Part shown: in pieces, positions 1 to 10,828 of the stretch
Layout of the letters: each line of letters starts with the position of its first letter
How positions within the stretch are numbered: position 1 is the stretch's first letter
NCBI GenBank assembly: GCA_029204225.1
Contig: CM055101.1
Span: 33,363,683 to 33,427,682 of the forward strand
Reading direction: 5' to 3'
Length of the DNA: 64,000 nt
Source of the DNA: Diphasiastrum complanatum
Lineage: Eukaryota > Streptophyta > Lycopodiopsida > Lycopodiales > Lycopodiaceae
Program-made: the position numbers and the translations under genes
The notes under the pieces: model-generated
Seen by the model: the letters and a program-made list of their open reading frames with translations, nothing else
Told to the model about the DNA's origin: nothing
The model's database searches: none

Positions 1-1008
1 TGCCCCTTCCGTGAGTCGCGTTCCGGGATCCCGTCCCCGGACGCATAGCCGTCCTCTTGCCCGCAAAGGGGCTGGTACCAGGGGACATTAAACACTTAGA
101 CATGTACCACTTATATCCACTTTGAACAAAGTCCCACTTGTACTTATGGGATTTCTTTGAGCGTGGGTTGTGGCGCCACTTTGCTATTCCAACACAAGCA
201 CCTAAATTTCTTTGAGACTTAACCATGATTTGTATAGGCCATCAAGCTACACACACGTCAATACACAACAAATGTTAGCAAGCTAACAGGCTTGTCACAA
301 GCCCTGAGAGAGGACAATACTGACTTACACAAGATAATTTATCACATGTCACAAATATCTAGCATATAAGAGTAGCATTATAAGTAGAGATGGTGGAGAA
401 AAAGTGGATTTGAAAGAGTTAAGAAAAAGATTACAAACAATTCATGGATGGAGAATGAACTTAATGACAATAAATTGATGTAGAAAATGATTCATTACGT
501 ACTAGCATGGCACCCTCAAACAAGGAGAAAGGTGGGGATAGGACATTAAGTAGGTGGAATTATTGTGAGCTTGAATACATACCTTGTAAACTTTTCACAA
601 AAACTCTAATTCTACTCAAATACTTAAATTGATGAACAAAATGAGATCTCATACTTAAACAAAGGAGAAAATGCATGCAAATTAGTTACATGAAAATCAG
701 AAGGGCTACAATTTTGTGAAATATGCCAATGAAAAGTGAGCAAGTAAATAGGAAGCTGGTAGATGACATTAATAAATGGAGTCTGGAGAATGAAAGGTTG
801 AAAATCCAAGAAATGAAATAGCTTAGTTGAAAAGTCATATTGAGTTGCTTAAAAAAAATATCAAGAAAGTGGGCTGAAAAGCTTGAAACACTAACAATAA
901 AAGTGTGACTCATTTTTTTCCCCCAAAATTAGCTTGTAATCCTATGGTATGTGTGTGATGAATTTTAAGTATGCTTTGATGCACTTTGTGTGCAACTTTT
1001 AGTAAAAG
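1..1008. other. Intergenic stretch with a GC-rich left edge
   Basis: The first ~85 bases are clearly richer in G+C and CpG than everything after them, which is AT-rich. A TGGTACCAG sequence resembling an initiator-Met primer-binding site occurs near position 73, so the edge could be the end of a retroelement LTR, but no partner copy is in the window. At about 720-900 the plus strand reads, with stops, like a charged helical segment rich in K, E, N and L; it may be a decayed coding fragment. Nothing else could be supported. Confidence 0.3.

Positions 1009-1066
<58 letters not shown>
1009..1066. repeat. (CT)n microsatellite
   Basis: A 58-bp CT dinucleotide run with a single A interruption near its left end. 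The apparent poly-Arg/Glu reading frame across it is an artefact of the repeat. Confidence 0.97.
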
Positions 1067-1069
<3 letters not shown>

Positions 1070-1184
1070 AAGAGAGCTTGCACTGTATAATTATTCTCTT
1101 TGATGAGGGTTATCATGGGAAAGTTGTGAAAATGGTGATGTTATCTTTTTCAATTGTGAATATGCATGTGAATCTATAAGCTTA

Positions 1185-1639
1185 TGTAGGAAATCAAAGT
1201 GCCAAGATCCTTCTAACATTCAATCTCCATATACAAGAAGAAGAAAAAGAGGAAGAAGAAGAAGAGGGAGAGGGTTAGGCGCCCTCAAGGAGAGAGAAAG
1301 TAGTAGCAATGCTTGAAAGGGAATGAATTACAAATGAACAAAGAGTACATATAAATAGGCCTTCCAAGGGCCTAGACTCTTCCAAACTCTAAGTTCTAGA
1401 ACCTTCCAAGACCCACTACTAATTATAGGGCACCCCCAAGAGTCAAGATAGGGCCCCTTAACATAATTAGACTTTACTTGGACCCACGAATTACTACTGG
1501 ACCAAAATTGGGTCCAACTCAACTAAAACTGACTTAACATGGTCTAAATAATAAACCCAACCCATGGTTACACAAGTCTCGACCTTTTGGGTCAAAGTAA
1601 CCTATGGGAAACTATCATTATCATTTATTACTCCTAACA
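1185..1639 (-). repeat. LTR (3' LTR in element orientation)
   Basis: Left copy of the 455-bp LTR, nearly identical to 3831-4285. It carries a GAA-rich stretch near 1230-1270 and a GGCGCCCTC motif near 1277 that recurs inside the element. Confidence 0.93.
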
Positions 1640-1647
1640 CCCTCCTT
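1640..1647 (-). promoter_or_regulatory. Polypurine tract
   Basis: Reads AAGGAGGG on the minus strand immediately before the 3' LTR, the expected place for plus-strand priming during reverse transcription. Confidence 0.75.
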
Positions 1648-1827
1648 AAATGATAATGTAAAAAACATAACATGACATGAAGTATGAAAAATTGCAACAA
1701 AAATACAAAGTGTTGCATGCTACCCAAAACTCCATGTAGCCGAAAAAGAAAAGATGTAGCTTGCTGTCCGAGCTTAATGCCGCCAAAAAAAAAACTTCAG
1801 CTTGAAGTAGTCGAAGTAGCCGAAATC

Positions 1828-2991
1828 TCAGCCCCAATCATGCCCGATGTAAAAGAGATCTAGAATACGAAGTGCGGTAGCATCAAGTCGAAGAGTGAAG
1901 ACAAGCATGCTCCATCCAAAGTAGGTAACCAAAAAACCAGCCACAAGTCGAAATATGGATTTGCAATCCATGAATGGTTCCCACATGATTCCATAAGTCT
2001 TCTTACCACAAGAAACATAAAGAAGAGTATGATACTTTTTTACCATCACATCCTCCCGAATCTTACTATCAATGATCTGCTCACCAACACTAGGTAAGAC
2101 AACACCGTCATCATAAGAAGTAAGCATCAAAACATGAAAATCAGCATATGGTACTGATTTTGGTGAGACATGTGTTTTTCCTCCAAGGTAAAAAGATGCT
2201 TTGCTATCCCGCAAAGACTCGGACAACCAACAAGAGGTTGTAGTAGGCTGTCCAACAGCCACAAAATCACCAACACTTTGCTGTCCAAAGTGTTCCAAAT
2301 GTGGACCTTGCTGTCCAAAAACCTTTTGAAGGCCATTCCCAATGCATAATAGGATGCTCACGATGTAACATAGGCTGAAAATGATCATTAAACCATGGCT
2401 AAATCTGGTGTCCACCATCTTCAAGAAAAAAACCAATAGCTTGCCACTTTGAACACCCAAAAAATCCAGCAACACACCACTTTGAACCAATGTACTAATT
2501 GACATGATTTTTTCCCCTCCTCCATTAGTACAAAATGGCTTCAAAGAATGCTTGATTTCAGCCTTTTCCAAAACATTATCTTGAGAAACTTGCTCATAAA
2601 GTTCTTCACTAATGCAACCATCATTTGCAACAAATGGCTCAAGAGAAGAAGAATGCTTTACCATACCAACATTCCGATGCAAACTTGTACCTGTAGAAAG
2701 ACAATGATCAAACTTTGCATGACCTTGCTCTTCTACCTTCAAAGAGGATGAAGTAGAGAGGAAAAAGCATGATGACGAATCCTTTATTTGGTACATATTT
2801 AAAAGTGTTTCCCGAGCACTTTTAGAGGTCTTGCAAAATCTCAAATGATATAAGATAGATCTTGTTACCGATAAAATCTTGATTATCATGTCGATGCAAA
2901 ATCTCAGCTTGCAACTCCATGAAGAATAGTTGGTGCCATCCAACATATCTTCACCTGAACAAGTACGAATTGCTCCCAAATCTCTTGCCAT
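1828..2991 (-). CDS. 387-aa gag-like ORF of a non-autonomous LTR element
   Basis: An uninterrupted ATG-started reading frame of 387 codons fills half of the element's interior. Residues ~18-32 (DGTNYSSW followed by a basic, aromatic stretch) match the start of Copia gag proteins, which package the RNA. The rest is not recognisable: it has no zinc knuckle of the CX2CX4HX4C type, no DSGA protease motif and no RT motifs. Two short internal repeats occur (a VQSG-centred pair and a FGQQ-centred pair) and there is a hydrophobic segment in the middle. What is seen is an intact ORF with a gag-like start; a structural role is an inference. It could also be a fused or captured sequence. Confidence 0.6.
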   Translation of the reverse strand: MARDLGAIRTCSGEDMLDGTNYSSWSCKLRFCIDMIIKILSVTRSILYHLRFCKTSKSARETLLNMYQIKDSSSCFFLSTSSSLKVEEQGHAKFDHCLSTGTSLHRNVGMVKHSSSLEPFVANDGCISEELYEQVSQDNVLEKAEIKHSLKPFCTNGGGEKIMSISTLVQSGVLLDFLGVQSGKLLVFFLKMVDTRFSHGLMIIFSLCYIVSILLCIGNGLQKVFGQQGPHLEHFGQQSVGDFVAVGQPTTTSCWLSESLRDSKASFYLGGKTHVSPKSVPYADFHVLMLTSYDDGVVLPSVGEQIIDSKIREDVMVKKYHTLLYVSCGKKTYGIMWEPFMDCKSIFRLVAGFLVTYFGWSMLVFTLRLDATALRILDLFYIGHDWG

Positions 2992-2999
2992 AAGAACCA

Positions 3000-3817
3000 G
3001 CCAAGAAGATAAACTTTTTCAAACCCTAAATGTGCCCTAAAAGACACAAAAACCAACAAGTATCAAATCTAACAAATCAGCACCTGAATGTGTCGAAACC
3101 ACACATTAGATGGATGTAGGAACTCGCCCTCCTACAAGCCTTCTGTGCTGAAAATTTCAGCCTAAAATTGCATTACAAACTCAAAAACCAGCAGGCAAAG
3201 AATCAGGTTAGCCTCCAACAAAGCTTTTTTTGGAACCCTTCTTTCTTGCCAAAAAGTGTGAACAATACACACACGGATAGGGCTATTGCAACACCCTACA
3301 AATGGTAATATGCTATCCAATTTTCAGCTTCGGAATGTGATCGGATCATCACAAAAATATTAGCGCCTTCTTCCACAATTGAAAACAAGCAAAAAGAAGC
3401 AAATCTTCACTTTGTAAAATTAGCAAGAGTGCTAATTTTTCAGCCAAATCAGAAGAATAGAAATTGCTTGTAGATGGGCGCCCTCCTATAAAAGAGCAAA
3501 TCTGAAAAATAGGGCAGCAGCGGACCAACGGAAGTAGGATAAACCTACACGAATGTGGGCGACCTAGAAGAAGCCCCGAAGAAGATAATTAATGGCGCCT
3601 TCTTGCAACCTGAAAAATCAGCAAACAACAACCTGATTTTTTAGCGCCCAAAATTCTGTTATCTTCTTTGATGTGTGGCGCCCTCCTGCAAAACGGAAAA
3701 GAGTCAAAAAACATATCTTCACTCCAAAAAATCAGCAAAGGTGCTAAAATTTTGTGATCCCTAAGTGAAGACGATCTCTTTTGGTAGAGCGCCCTAAATC
3801 AAGCATAGAAGATCCAT
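3000..3817. other. Leader region with recurring GCGCC motif
   Basis: This is the untranslated leader between the primer site and the ORF (minus strand). A degenerate motif close to GGCGCCCTCCTGCAA recurs near 3361, 3477, 3593, 3671 and 3788, with a weaker copy near 3127. No coding potential was seen. Confidence 0.6.
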
Positions 3818-3830
3818 GGCTCTGATACCA
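3818..3830 (-). promoter_or_regulatory. Primer-binding site, initiator-Met tRNA
   Basis: Minus strand reads TGGTATCAGAGCC directly next to the right LTR, the standard plant retrotransposon primer site. Confidence 0.93.
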
Positions 3831-4285
3831 TGTAGGAAATCAAAGTGCCAAGATCCTTCTAACATTCAATCTCCATATACAAGAAGAAGAAAAAGAGGAA
3901 GAAGAAGAAGAGGGAGAGGGTTAGGCGCCCTCAAGGAGAGAGAAAGTAGTAGCAATGCTTGAAAGGGAATGAATTACAAATGAACAAAGAGTACATATAA
4001 ATAGGCCTTCCAAGGGCCTAGATTCTTCCAAACTCTAAGTTCTAGAACCTTCCAAGACCCACTACTAATTATAGGGCACCCCCAAAAGCCAAGATAGGGT
4101 CCCTTAACATAATTAGACTTTTCTTGGACCCACGAATTACTACTGGACCAAAATTGGGTCCAACTCAACTAAAACTGACTTAACATGGTCTAAATGATAA
4201 ACCCAACCCATGGTTACACAAGTCTCGACCTTTTGGGTCAAAGTAACCTATGGGAAACTATCATTATCATTTATTACTTCTAACA
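3831..4285 (-). repeat. LTR (5' LTR in element orientation)
   Basis: Right 455-bp LTR copy, ending next to the primer-binding site. It differs from the left copy by a handful of substitutions, so insertion is comparatively recent. Confidence 0.93.
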
Positions 4286-5690
4286 TTCTAAATCTTGAAT
4301 AATGTGAGTAGACTATAAAAATTATGATCTGAATGCTTCATAAAGAGATGTACCTCTGAGTTTTGAGAGAAGGCCAAATAGTTAGATTCTTTTGATAGTA
4401 ATATTGTTCTCCTTTCTATAAAAGAAAATGTGATATGTTTGAACTAGTTGAGAAGCGTTGATTACTCATTAGCATAGAGGATCAGTGTTTTCGTGCTAAG
4501 ACATCAAGTTGTTGAAAGATTTATGTATGGACTGAAAATCCAATGAGTAATATATGAGAAACTAACTAAATCTGAGTCTTGTTAAGTGGCGAGGATGCAT
4601 TCAATGTTTAAGTTCAGTAAGAATGACCAAATTTAGTTTGGAATGAGAAACTGCTATGGTTTTGAATGCATTTGTGATATTAAAATTTAGCCTCTATGCT
4701 AAATAAATTTATTTATTGATTCCCTTGAATGTATTTGTCATGATTCTAGAGTGTAGCTCTTTTTCTATGTTGTGTGTTTTTTAGGATTAAAAAGAGCTTC
4801 TAGATTTGCTGTTAGATTATAGTACAGGAGATTATAATCTAAACATGAGATGGTAGAATAAATATGGAAGTGAAGGAGTTCAGACAAGTAAGGGTGTCAT
4901 TGGCCTTAATCGAATGATGCCTAAATTTTGAACTCGCCCATTTTGTTGTTGCTTTTGTGTGTTTGGATAATCTCTTTGGAATTTGGTTTGCTTTTTGTTT
5001 TACATAATTATCTTTTTTTGTAGATCTTCTCCTCTTGAGGTTGATCTTTCCAAGGAAGGTGAACAAAATTTCAATGAATTGAACAATTTAAAAATTCTAA
5101 GATTTACATATATGTATTTTTTTTTTAAAACATACATATTTAACTTATTTAAAACTAGTTGTAATGACTATAATACTAAAAATTTTAAATTGATTGTGTT
5201 TGAAAAATGAATATAAAATTAAATCAGACTATTTGAAAGACAAAACTGCAACAAGACTTTCAACCTGAATTTCATTAAGGTCATTGCACATTTTCAATTT
5301 ATGCTTTATTAAAAAAAAGTTAAACATATTATTTTTCTCCAATCTTCATGAAAATTCTATGCTTAACATACTCTAAATTGTTTGTGAATTTCCAAATTAC
5401 TCTTATTTAAATTTAAAATTGTTTGTCTTAGATGTTTTTACAATTTAATTATGATTTATAATTTTGAACTTTTTTATGATTTATAAATTAATGACTTTTT
5501 AAATTTTTAATTTTTTTTGAATTTTTAAAAATTTGAAATTCAAGTTAAAATTTTTTAAATCTTAAATTTTTAATTTTTAAGTTTTGAAATTTTACATTTT
5601 CAAATTTTTGTGATTTTTGTGATTTTAAAATTTTAAAATTCTTTTAGGAATAATATTTTATTTTATTTATAAAGTTATCGTCATTGACGA
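4286..5690. other. AT-rich spacer, no genes seen
   Basis: No recognisable coding sequence. From about 5090 to 5660 it becomes extremely AT-rich, with many short runs of T and A and near-repeats of AAATTTTT-type words. Confidence 0.6.
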
Positions 5691-5954
5691 AATTGTCGAT
5701 AAAATGTAGCTATGTTCAATATTTCCGTATTGAGCACAGAAATGTTGAACATTGGAACGCTTTGTCAACAACTTTGTTAACAAGAGGTTTGCCGTCAAAG
5801 AGTAGCTATGTTCAACATTTCCGTGCTCAGCACGTAAATGTTGAACATAGCTACTCTTTGTTGACAAAGCATAGCTATGTTTAACATTTCCGTGTTTAGC
5901 ACGTAAATGTTGAACATAGCTATGTTTTATCGACAACTTTGTCGACAAAGTTGT
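5691..5954. repeat. Foldback element of nested hairpins
   Basis: A cluster of palindromes. The centre (5796-5860) is a 65-bp hairpin with 32-bp arms, one mismatch and a one-base loop. Similar hairpins lie at about 5708-5752 and 5866-5927, all built around AGCTATGTTCAACATTT. The outer arms (5691-5717 and 5911-5937) are inverted copies of each other, and a perfect 22-bp palindrome spans 5933-5954. The layout fits a MITE-like or foldback transposon, or a hairpin multiplied in tandem. The apparent short ORFs here only reflect the repeat. Confidence 0.85.
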
Positions 5955-6403
5955 TGACAAGGGCAACAAATCAAAAGTAAAACCTTAATTTCTAAAGCCC
6001 AAGGAAGTAGGGCTAAATCTTGATAGCTGTCCACTAAGGGCTACTAGTAATGTATTATGTAGCCTCCTCCTAGTCACTTGTGATCGTCAATAAAGATTTA
6101 AGACTTTTTTTGTAGGAAATCCTTGAAGGCATAGCTCGTCACTTTGTCATAGCGTGTTCACTTTAGTTCAGAAGATATTGTGTAGTATATAGGATTGTCA
6201 TTTCCACTGAGATGGATAGTTCACAATTATTGGAGATAATAAGGTTGTTTATGTTTTAGCATATGAAAACCTGGCTATCCTCATATATGAGAGAGGTCAG
6301 ACAGCCAATACTACCTTAATGTAATGCATTAGTACCACAATCAAAATGAATTTACAGAGTTTCAAACAACTCTGATAAAATACTAAGACTTCTTAGTGAT
6401 TAC
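5955..6403. other. Spacer, nothing recognised
   Basis: AT-rich sequence between the foldback and the LTR fragment at 6404. No ORF, repeat or element end could be supported. Confidence 0.5.
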
Positions 6404-6801
6404 TGTTAAAGTACAATATTTTAGGACCCTAAATGGATCTATACAAGATCCACAAGAGTGATTGGATGTTTGCTAATCAATCTATTACAAAAACTGGACA
6501 CGAAAATTGATCTAGAATAGCAATTTTGCACTTATCAAACAAGAACAATCATAAAGCATTGATCAATTATGGAAAATTGAGCTCACACATGTGTGGTACA
6601 GCCTATGGTACAGCCTACAAATATAGAATAGAAGTAATATCACTTTGATTGCATTTAGATCATAAAAACTCAATACAAATGTGGAGTAGACTCGAGATTG
6701 CCAATAAGCTCTCAAAAATATTCTACGTGGTTACTATGGAGAGCTCACTGCATAGAAAAGCCTATTCCTTTGTAAAGTTAGATGAATTTCTAATGATCAA
6801 T
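6404..6801 (-). repeat. Truncated LTR, minus orientation
   Basis: About 400 bp that match, as an inverted copy, the LTR at 9290-9670. The left edge begins TGTTAAAG, so on the minus strand this LTR ends ACTTTAACA with the expected CA. The 5' part of the LTR is missing: similarity stops near 6801, where a Copia RT fragment begins. Confidence 0.8.
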
Positions 6802-6965
6802 CTTATTGTAACTAGCTTAGCCACAGGAGCAAAAGTTTCATCATAATCAATGCCTTTGGTTTGCGAAAAACCTTTTGCTACAATTCTAGCTTTGTACTTA
6901 TTTATTGATCCATCTTTATTATACTTCAATCTATACACCCACTTGCAATAAAGTGGTTTCTTTTA
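6802..6965 (-). pseudogene. Copia reverse transcriptase fragment
   Basis: On the minus strand this encodes a short piece of the Copia RT N-terminus: a [10 protein letters not shown] stretch followed by a [11 protein letters not shown] stretch, typical of the family. It closely resembles the corresponding part of the Copia element at 28200-28390. It lies directly beside gag sequence on one side and the LTR fragment on the other, so protease, integrase and most of RT have been deleted. Confidence 0.8.
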
Positions 6966-7490
6966 ATTGTTGACAAAGTGTCTTGGATGGCAAAACTTTG
7001 GACCAAGTTTGTGAAATCATCTCCTAGACCATTAAGGACTACTTGAACCTTTTTATGAATTCTTGATTGAGAGATTTAATTCTTAGCACATAGTCTTGTG
7101 CATTTTCCTCACTTCTTCTCATGCTTTGCAAGATTTGATTTCTAATCATGAGGACTCTAGAAGTGTTATTGGATTCATAGATTGATTTCAATGAATCTCA
7201 TGCCTCTTTAGCACTTGTACAAGAAGATACTTCTTTCAAAAGATCTCTTAATACAATGAAGTGCTAGTCTAGATTTCTTCTTGTATCTAATCAACTCTTG
7301 TGCACCAAGAGGTTCATCTTCTTCTTCGATAAAAAATTCATAAAGGTCTTGGAGCACCATTAATGACTCCATCCTAACCTTCTAAATGGAATAATATGTA
7401 GAATTTAATCTTTCACTAGCTTCTAGAAGGAAAGCACCAATTGATCCCGTCTTACCAAACAAAAATTGGTTTGATTGATTCTAGACATGG
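6966..7490 (-). pseudogene. Copia gag fragment
   Basis: The minus strand has gag similarity, broken by stops, to the Copia element at 30640-31090 (for example VQSFAIQD and the nearby acidic segment coded by a run of TCTTCTTC on plus). Gag forms the virus-like particle. It belongs to the same internally deleted copy as 6404-6965. Confidence 0.72.
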
Positions 7491-8089
7491 CATTATAGTC
7501 CGCCTACTTTATACATACATTTACAGTTCCAATGATGGTTGTAATAAATGTAGTAGATAGAATTTAATGCTTACAAGGTACTGATCAATTGTAATAAGAA
7601 GATGTAGATATCATTTAGAAGAAACAATTCTGTAGCAAGTGTTATTACACTCAACAATCGACCAATTGAGGCCGATTTTGCTTCAAGCCATTATACTTAA
7701 TTTTCAATCAATCAGAATGCAATTTTGTCTACACTACTGTGTTGTTCTATTGTGCATTGTAACTGACTATTCATCTTGATTATTTGCTGCTAACTGATGT
7801 GCTTCCGATCCGCAGCCATCCGTTGATTATATTCCACTGCTATTCTGCAAATTTTTGATTTGGTATCAACATTCTGTTTCTATTAGGACTCATTCCTGAT
7901 AATCATCGCTTCCAAACTGGTACCAAAGTTCATCTCTGATCAATCCCACCAATTTCTGACAACTTGGACAACTCATTTCCAATACAATTCATTGGTTGAT
8001 GAAGCAAAACCAACAATTAGTAGGCCTCATAGATCTAATCCACACTATGATCAACTAATTCAAGAAGAACTGACCAACCTCCTAAATAT
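7491..8089. other. Spacer, nothing recognised
   Basis: AT-rich, with no ORF above noise. It may include 5' leader of the deleted Copia copy, but no primer-binding site was found. Confidence 0.4.
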
Positions 8090-8560
8090 ATATTCATCTA
8101 TGACATGGAGCACATAGAGTGGGTGTTGCCAATTGTGGTGCCCAAGAGAAATGGTAAACTCAAAATTTGTGTAGTTACAAAAAAAGCTTAATGCGGTCAC
8201 AAACAAAGACCATTTTTCTTTATTGTTCACAAAAATGTGTTAGAAAGAGTAACTAGAGTTTAAGCTTATATTTTTCTCAATGGATTCAACAGCTACAATA
8301 AAATGCAAATCAAATGCATATCAACACAAAACTGCATTCTCCACTGAATGGGAGACATATACATACAAGCTAATTCCATTTGGATTGTGCAACCTTGCTA
8401 GCACATTCCAATGGGCGATGTAACACACCAATACAAAGCATTACTCGAATTATTCAGTATATTATATTAGTTCCAATAGAGGATTTAAAGTCCTTTGACC
8501 ATATATCTAAAAGATGATGACCTATGCTGAACAAAAATACAGATAAATATTTAATGAAGT
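8090..8560 (+). pseudogene. Degraded Gypsy reverse transcriptase fragment
   Basis: The plus strand, with several stops and frameshifts, encodes a WVLPIVVPKRNGKLKICV stretch, then an FLNGFNSYNKMQI stretch and a PFGL-type segment. These are the order and spacing of Ty3/Gypsy RT blocks of the non-chromovirus (Athila/Tat-like) type. The catalytic DD block is not preserved. It is an old insertion remnant without visible LTRs. Confidence 0.72.
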
Positions 8561-9018
8561 CTTATTTTTTAGGCCAACCAAAGGAAGGACTAAATGAAGA
8601 GACACAACCTTAATAATGGATGCGCTCGAATAAAGAATATAAATGATTAAGCAATGCCCACTATTTGAAAACTAACTTGTTCGAGTTATCAAAAGTGAAC
8701 TTTCATTCAGTCAAATAATATTCTACAATGAGATATTAGATGGATTCACCTAAGAAAACTCTGATGTCAATCTATTTAGTATATAAGTTTAATTGAGTTC
8801 CCAGTCTTTTTATTTGAGATACAAGGATCTGGTACCTGTTCGGAAGTGAAATCCAAATGTTGAACTCCATTTTAGAAATATTCGAGTGTAGTTCATTGCA
8901 TCACATTTAGTAAAATAGAACTTAGCAAAACTTCTGGTCGATTAATTTTGATAAGGAGCATGTCAATTGTCGATAGATTCAATCTAGTTGAACTTTTGTA
9001 ATTGTGAAAAATTGCCTA
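8561..9018. other. Spacer, nothing recognised
   Basis: AT-rich sequence downstream of the Gypsy fragment; perhaps more decayed Gypsy sequence, but no motif could be placed. Confidence 0.4.
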
Positions 9019-9670
9019 TGTTGGCAAATCTAGCTATGTCAAGTAATGTAAATTATGTACATAAGTGGGTCCCACACATGTGAGGCCATGGAACCATGTG
9101 GGAAACTTTCCTAGTGTAGGTTAGATCCAGTCTAAAGAGTAGGTCAAGTCAATTTGGTAGTGATTCCTACTTTATAGGACCTAAATCCTAGATTTGTGGA
9201 GGAAATTGACCAACTAGTCACCTACTTGGCATGACTCTAGGAATGAGGCTAGGATGGCAAATTAGGGCAAGAAAGCCAAGTTAACTTCCTTATTACATGC
9301 TAGAAATTCACCTAACTTTACAAAGAAAGAGGCTTTTCTATGTAGTGAGCTCTCCCTAGTAAACACTTAGAATATTTTTGAGAGCTTATTGACATTCTCG
9401 AGTCTACTCCTCATTTGTATCGAGTTTTTATGATCTACATGCAATAAAAGTGATATTACTTTCTCTATTTGTAGGCTGCACCACACACATGTGAACTCGT
9501 ATTTCCATAATTGATCAATGCTTTATGATTGTTCTTGTTTGATAAGTGCAAAATTGCTATTCTAGATCAATTTCTGTCTAGTTTTTGTAGTAGATTGATT
9601 AGTAAACATCCAATCACTCTTGTGGATCTTGTATAGATCCATATAGGGTCCTAAAGTACTATACTTTAAA
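9019..9670 (+). repeat. LTR, plus orientation
   Basis: Candidate complete LTR beginning TGTTGGCAAATC. Its last ~380 bp are an inverted copy of the fragment at 6404-6801, and a primer-binding site follows at once. It contains two CACACATGTG palindromes (near 9073 and 9484). The 5' limit is inferred from the TGTTGG start only. Confidence 0.7.
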
Positions 9671-9682
9671 TGGTATTAGAGC
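9671..9682 (+). promoter_or_regulatory. Primer-binding site, initiator-Met tRNA
   Basis: TGGTATTAGAGC, one base from the usual plant primer site, immediately after the LTR. This fixes the LTR orientation as plus. Confidence 0.82.
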
Positions 9683-10371
9683 CAAATACAAGAGGTTAGT
9701 GTTTGATCAATATACAAATCCATTTTTAGCAAGTTTTGTTGCTAGAAACTAGAATTGAGATGACGATTTTGAATCTAAACTTTGAGGAGGGCTTTGATTC
9801 CAAACTTAGTGAGGTTCAAGATCCGTACTGTCCACACGTGTGGGCAACTCTTAACCTGCATTTATTACTCAATTTGCATTAGATCCATAAAAATGGATTC
9901 TATTGTTTCTTGATGAGATTTTTTGGTGCTAATCCTGAGAAAAGCTACCAAGATTAAGTGCCATTGATTAGATTTGACTTGGTGTCATGAGATCTAACTA
10001 ATCTAGGCTAAAAACAAGTCTTCTAAAAGTGTTTTACAGGTCTTGAGAAACCATCAAGAAGTGTGAGTGGGATTTAGCCATTATATTGTCCAAAAATAGC
10101 CAAAATTGACTTGATTTGATTGTAGGTTGATTGAATCTCATCTAATCTTCATTTCATCTTTGCTCCAAGTTGCACAACTCTAGAATGGGTGAATGATCAG
10201 TCTCGATGGTGAGTCATGTGTTGTATGCTCCCGAGTCCAGATACCAGGAATCCAAAACTGGAAAAAGATACAATTCTTCTTATCCCCTCTTGTCGTAGCA
10301 TTGAAATTACTCTTGATAGAGTTGGGTCGAAATTTCCATGACCCAATTTTCATAGGCATTAGGAAGACTCA
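9683..10371. other. Leader-like stretch, no coding sequence seen
   Basis: Follows the primer site but shows no gag homology. It contains a perfect CACACGTGTG palindrome near 9833. The element appears truncated or interrupted before its coding region. Confidence 0.45.
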
Positions 10372-10828
10372 ATTATAGAGTCATCATTGCATCAGAATCT
10401 TCAATGACTGAGCTGGGTGCAGTCATCTGCTTCATAAGATTTTTAAAAATGTTGAGATGACTCGAAACACTATCTGTATCAGACATTCTCAAAGTGAAGA
10501 ACTTCTTCCTCAAATGAAGTTTGGAAGTTACATCTCGGATATTGTAGAGGGTTGCTAGGATGTCCCAAGCATCCTTAGTAGTCTGAGCAGCTCAGATATG
10601 ACAGATTTCAAAATCTTTGATATTGAGTGTGATCAAGGCAAATGCCTTGCCATCTCGTTGTCTCCATTTGGTGAAGATGGCTACATCACCTTCTGGTTTG
10701 ACTTATGTGCCATCAACTATGTCGCACAGTTCTTTGGCAAGTAGTACAACTCTCATTTTGAATTTCCAGAGATGGTAGTTCTCTCCATCGAGTTTGTCAA
10801 TCAGAGATGAACTAGAAGACGGATCCAT
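10372..10828 (-). pseudogene. Copia gag fragment, minus strand
   Basis: The minus strand starts with ATG at 10828 and encodes a Copia gag N-terminus: a [14 protein letters not shown] stretch, then KDGKAFAL-like and HLRKKFF-like blocks. It is the same gag family as the elements at 15627 (plus) and 44041 (minus). In-frame stops and a shift show decay. No protease, integrase or RT follows on the left, so only this gag piece remains. Confidence 0.8.

Larger units (their letters stand above)
1185..4285 (-). mobile_element. Non-autonomous LTR retrotransposon (Copia-like), minus orientation
   Basis: Two direct 455-bp LTRs (1185-1639 and 3831-4285) start TGTAGGAA and end CTAACA in plus orientation and differ at roughly 2% of positions. 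A perfect initiator-Met primer-binding site reads on the minus strand directly next to the right LTR, and a purine tract (CCCTCCTT on plus) abuts the left LTR, so the element is transcribed on the minus strand. The internal region is only ~2.2 kb, with a single long ORF and no protease, integrase or reverse transcriptase. It would need enzymes from another element to move. No clear target duplication was found: the flanks GCTTA and TTCTA differ. Confidence 0.9.

Noticed and set aside
1-85. Ribosomal RNA gene fragment
   Set aside because: The GC-rich stretch has no recognisable rRNA core sequence.
5691-5954. CRISPR array
   Set aside because: The units are inverted rather than direct repeats with uniform spacers, and this is plant nuclear DNA.
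5667-5969. Short ORFs on both strands in the foldback
   Set aside because: Both strands give similar repetitive peptides because the DNA is palindromic; no independent sign of coding.
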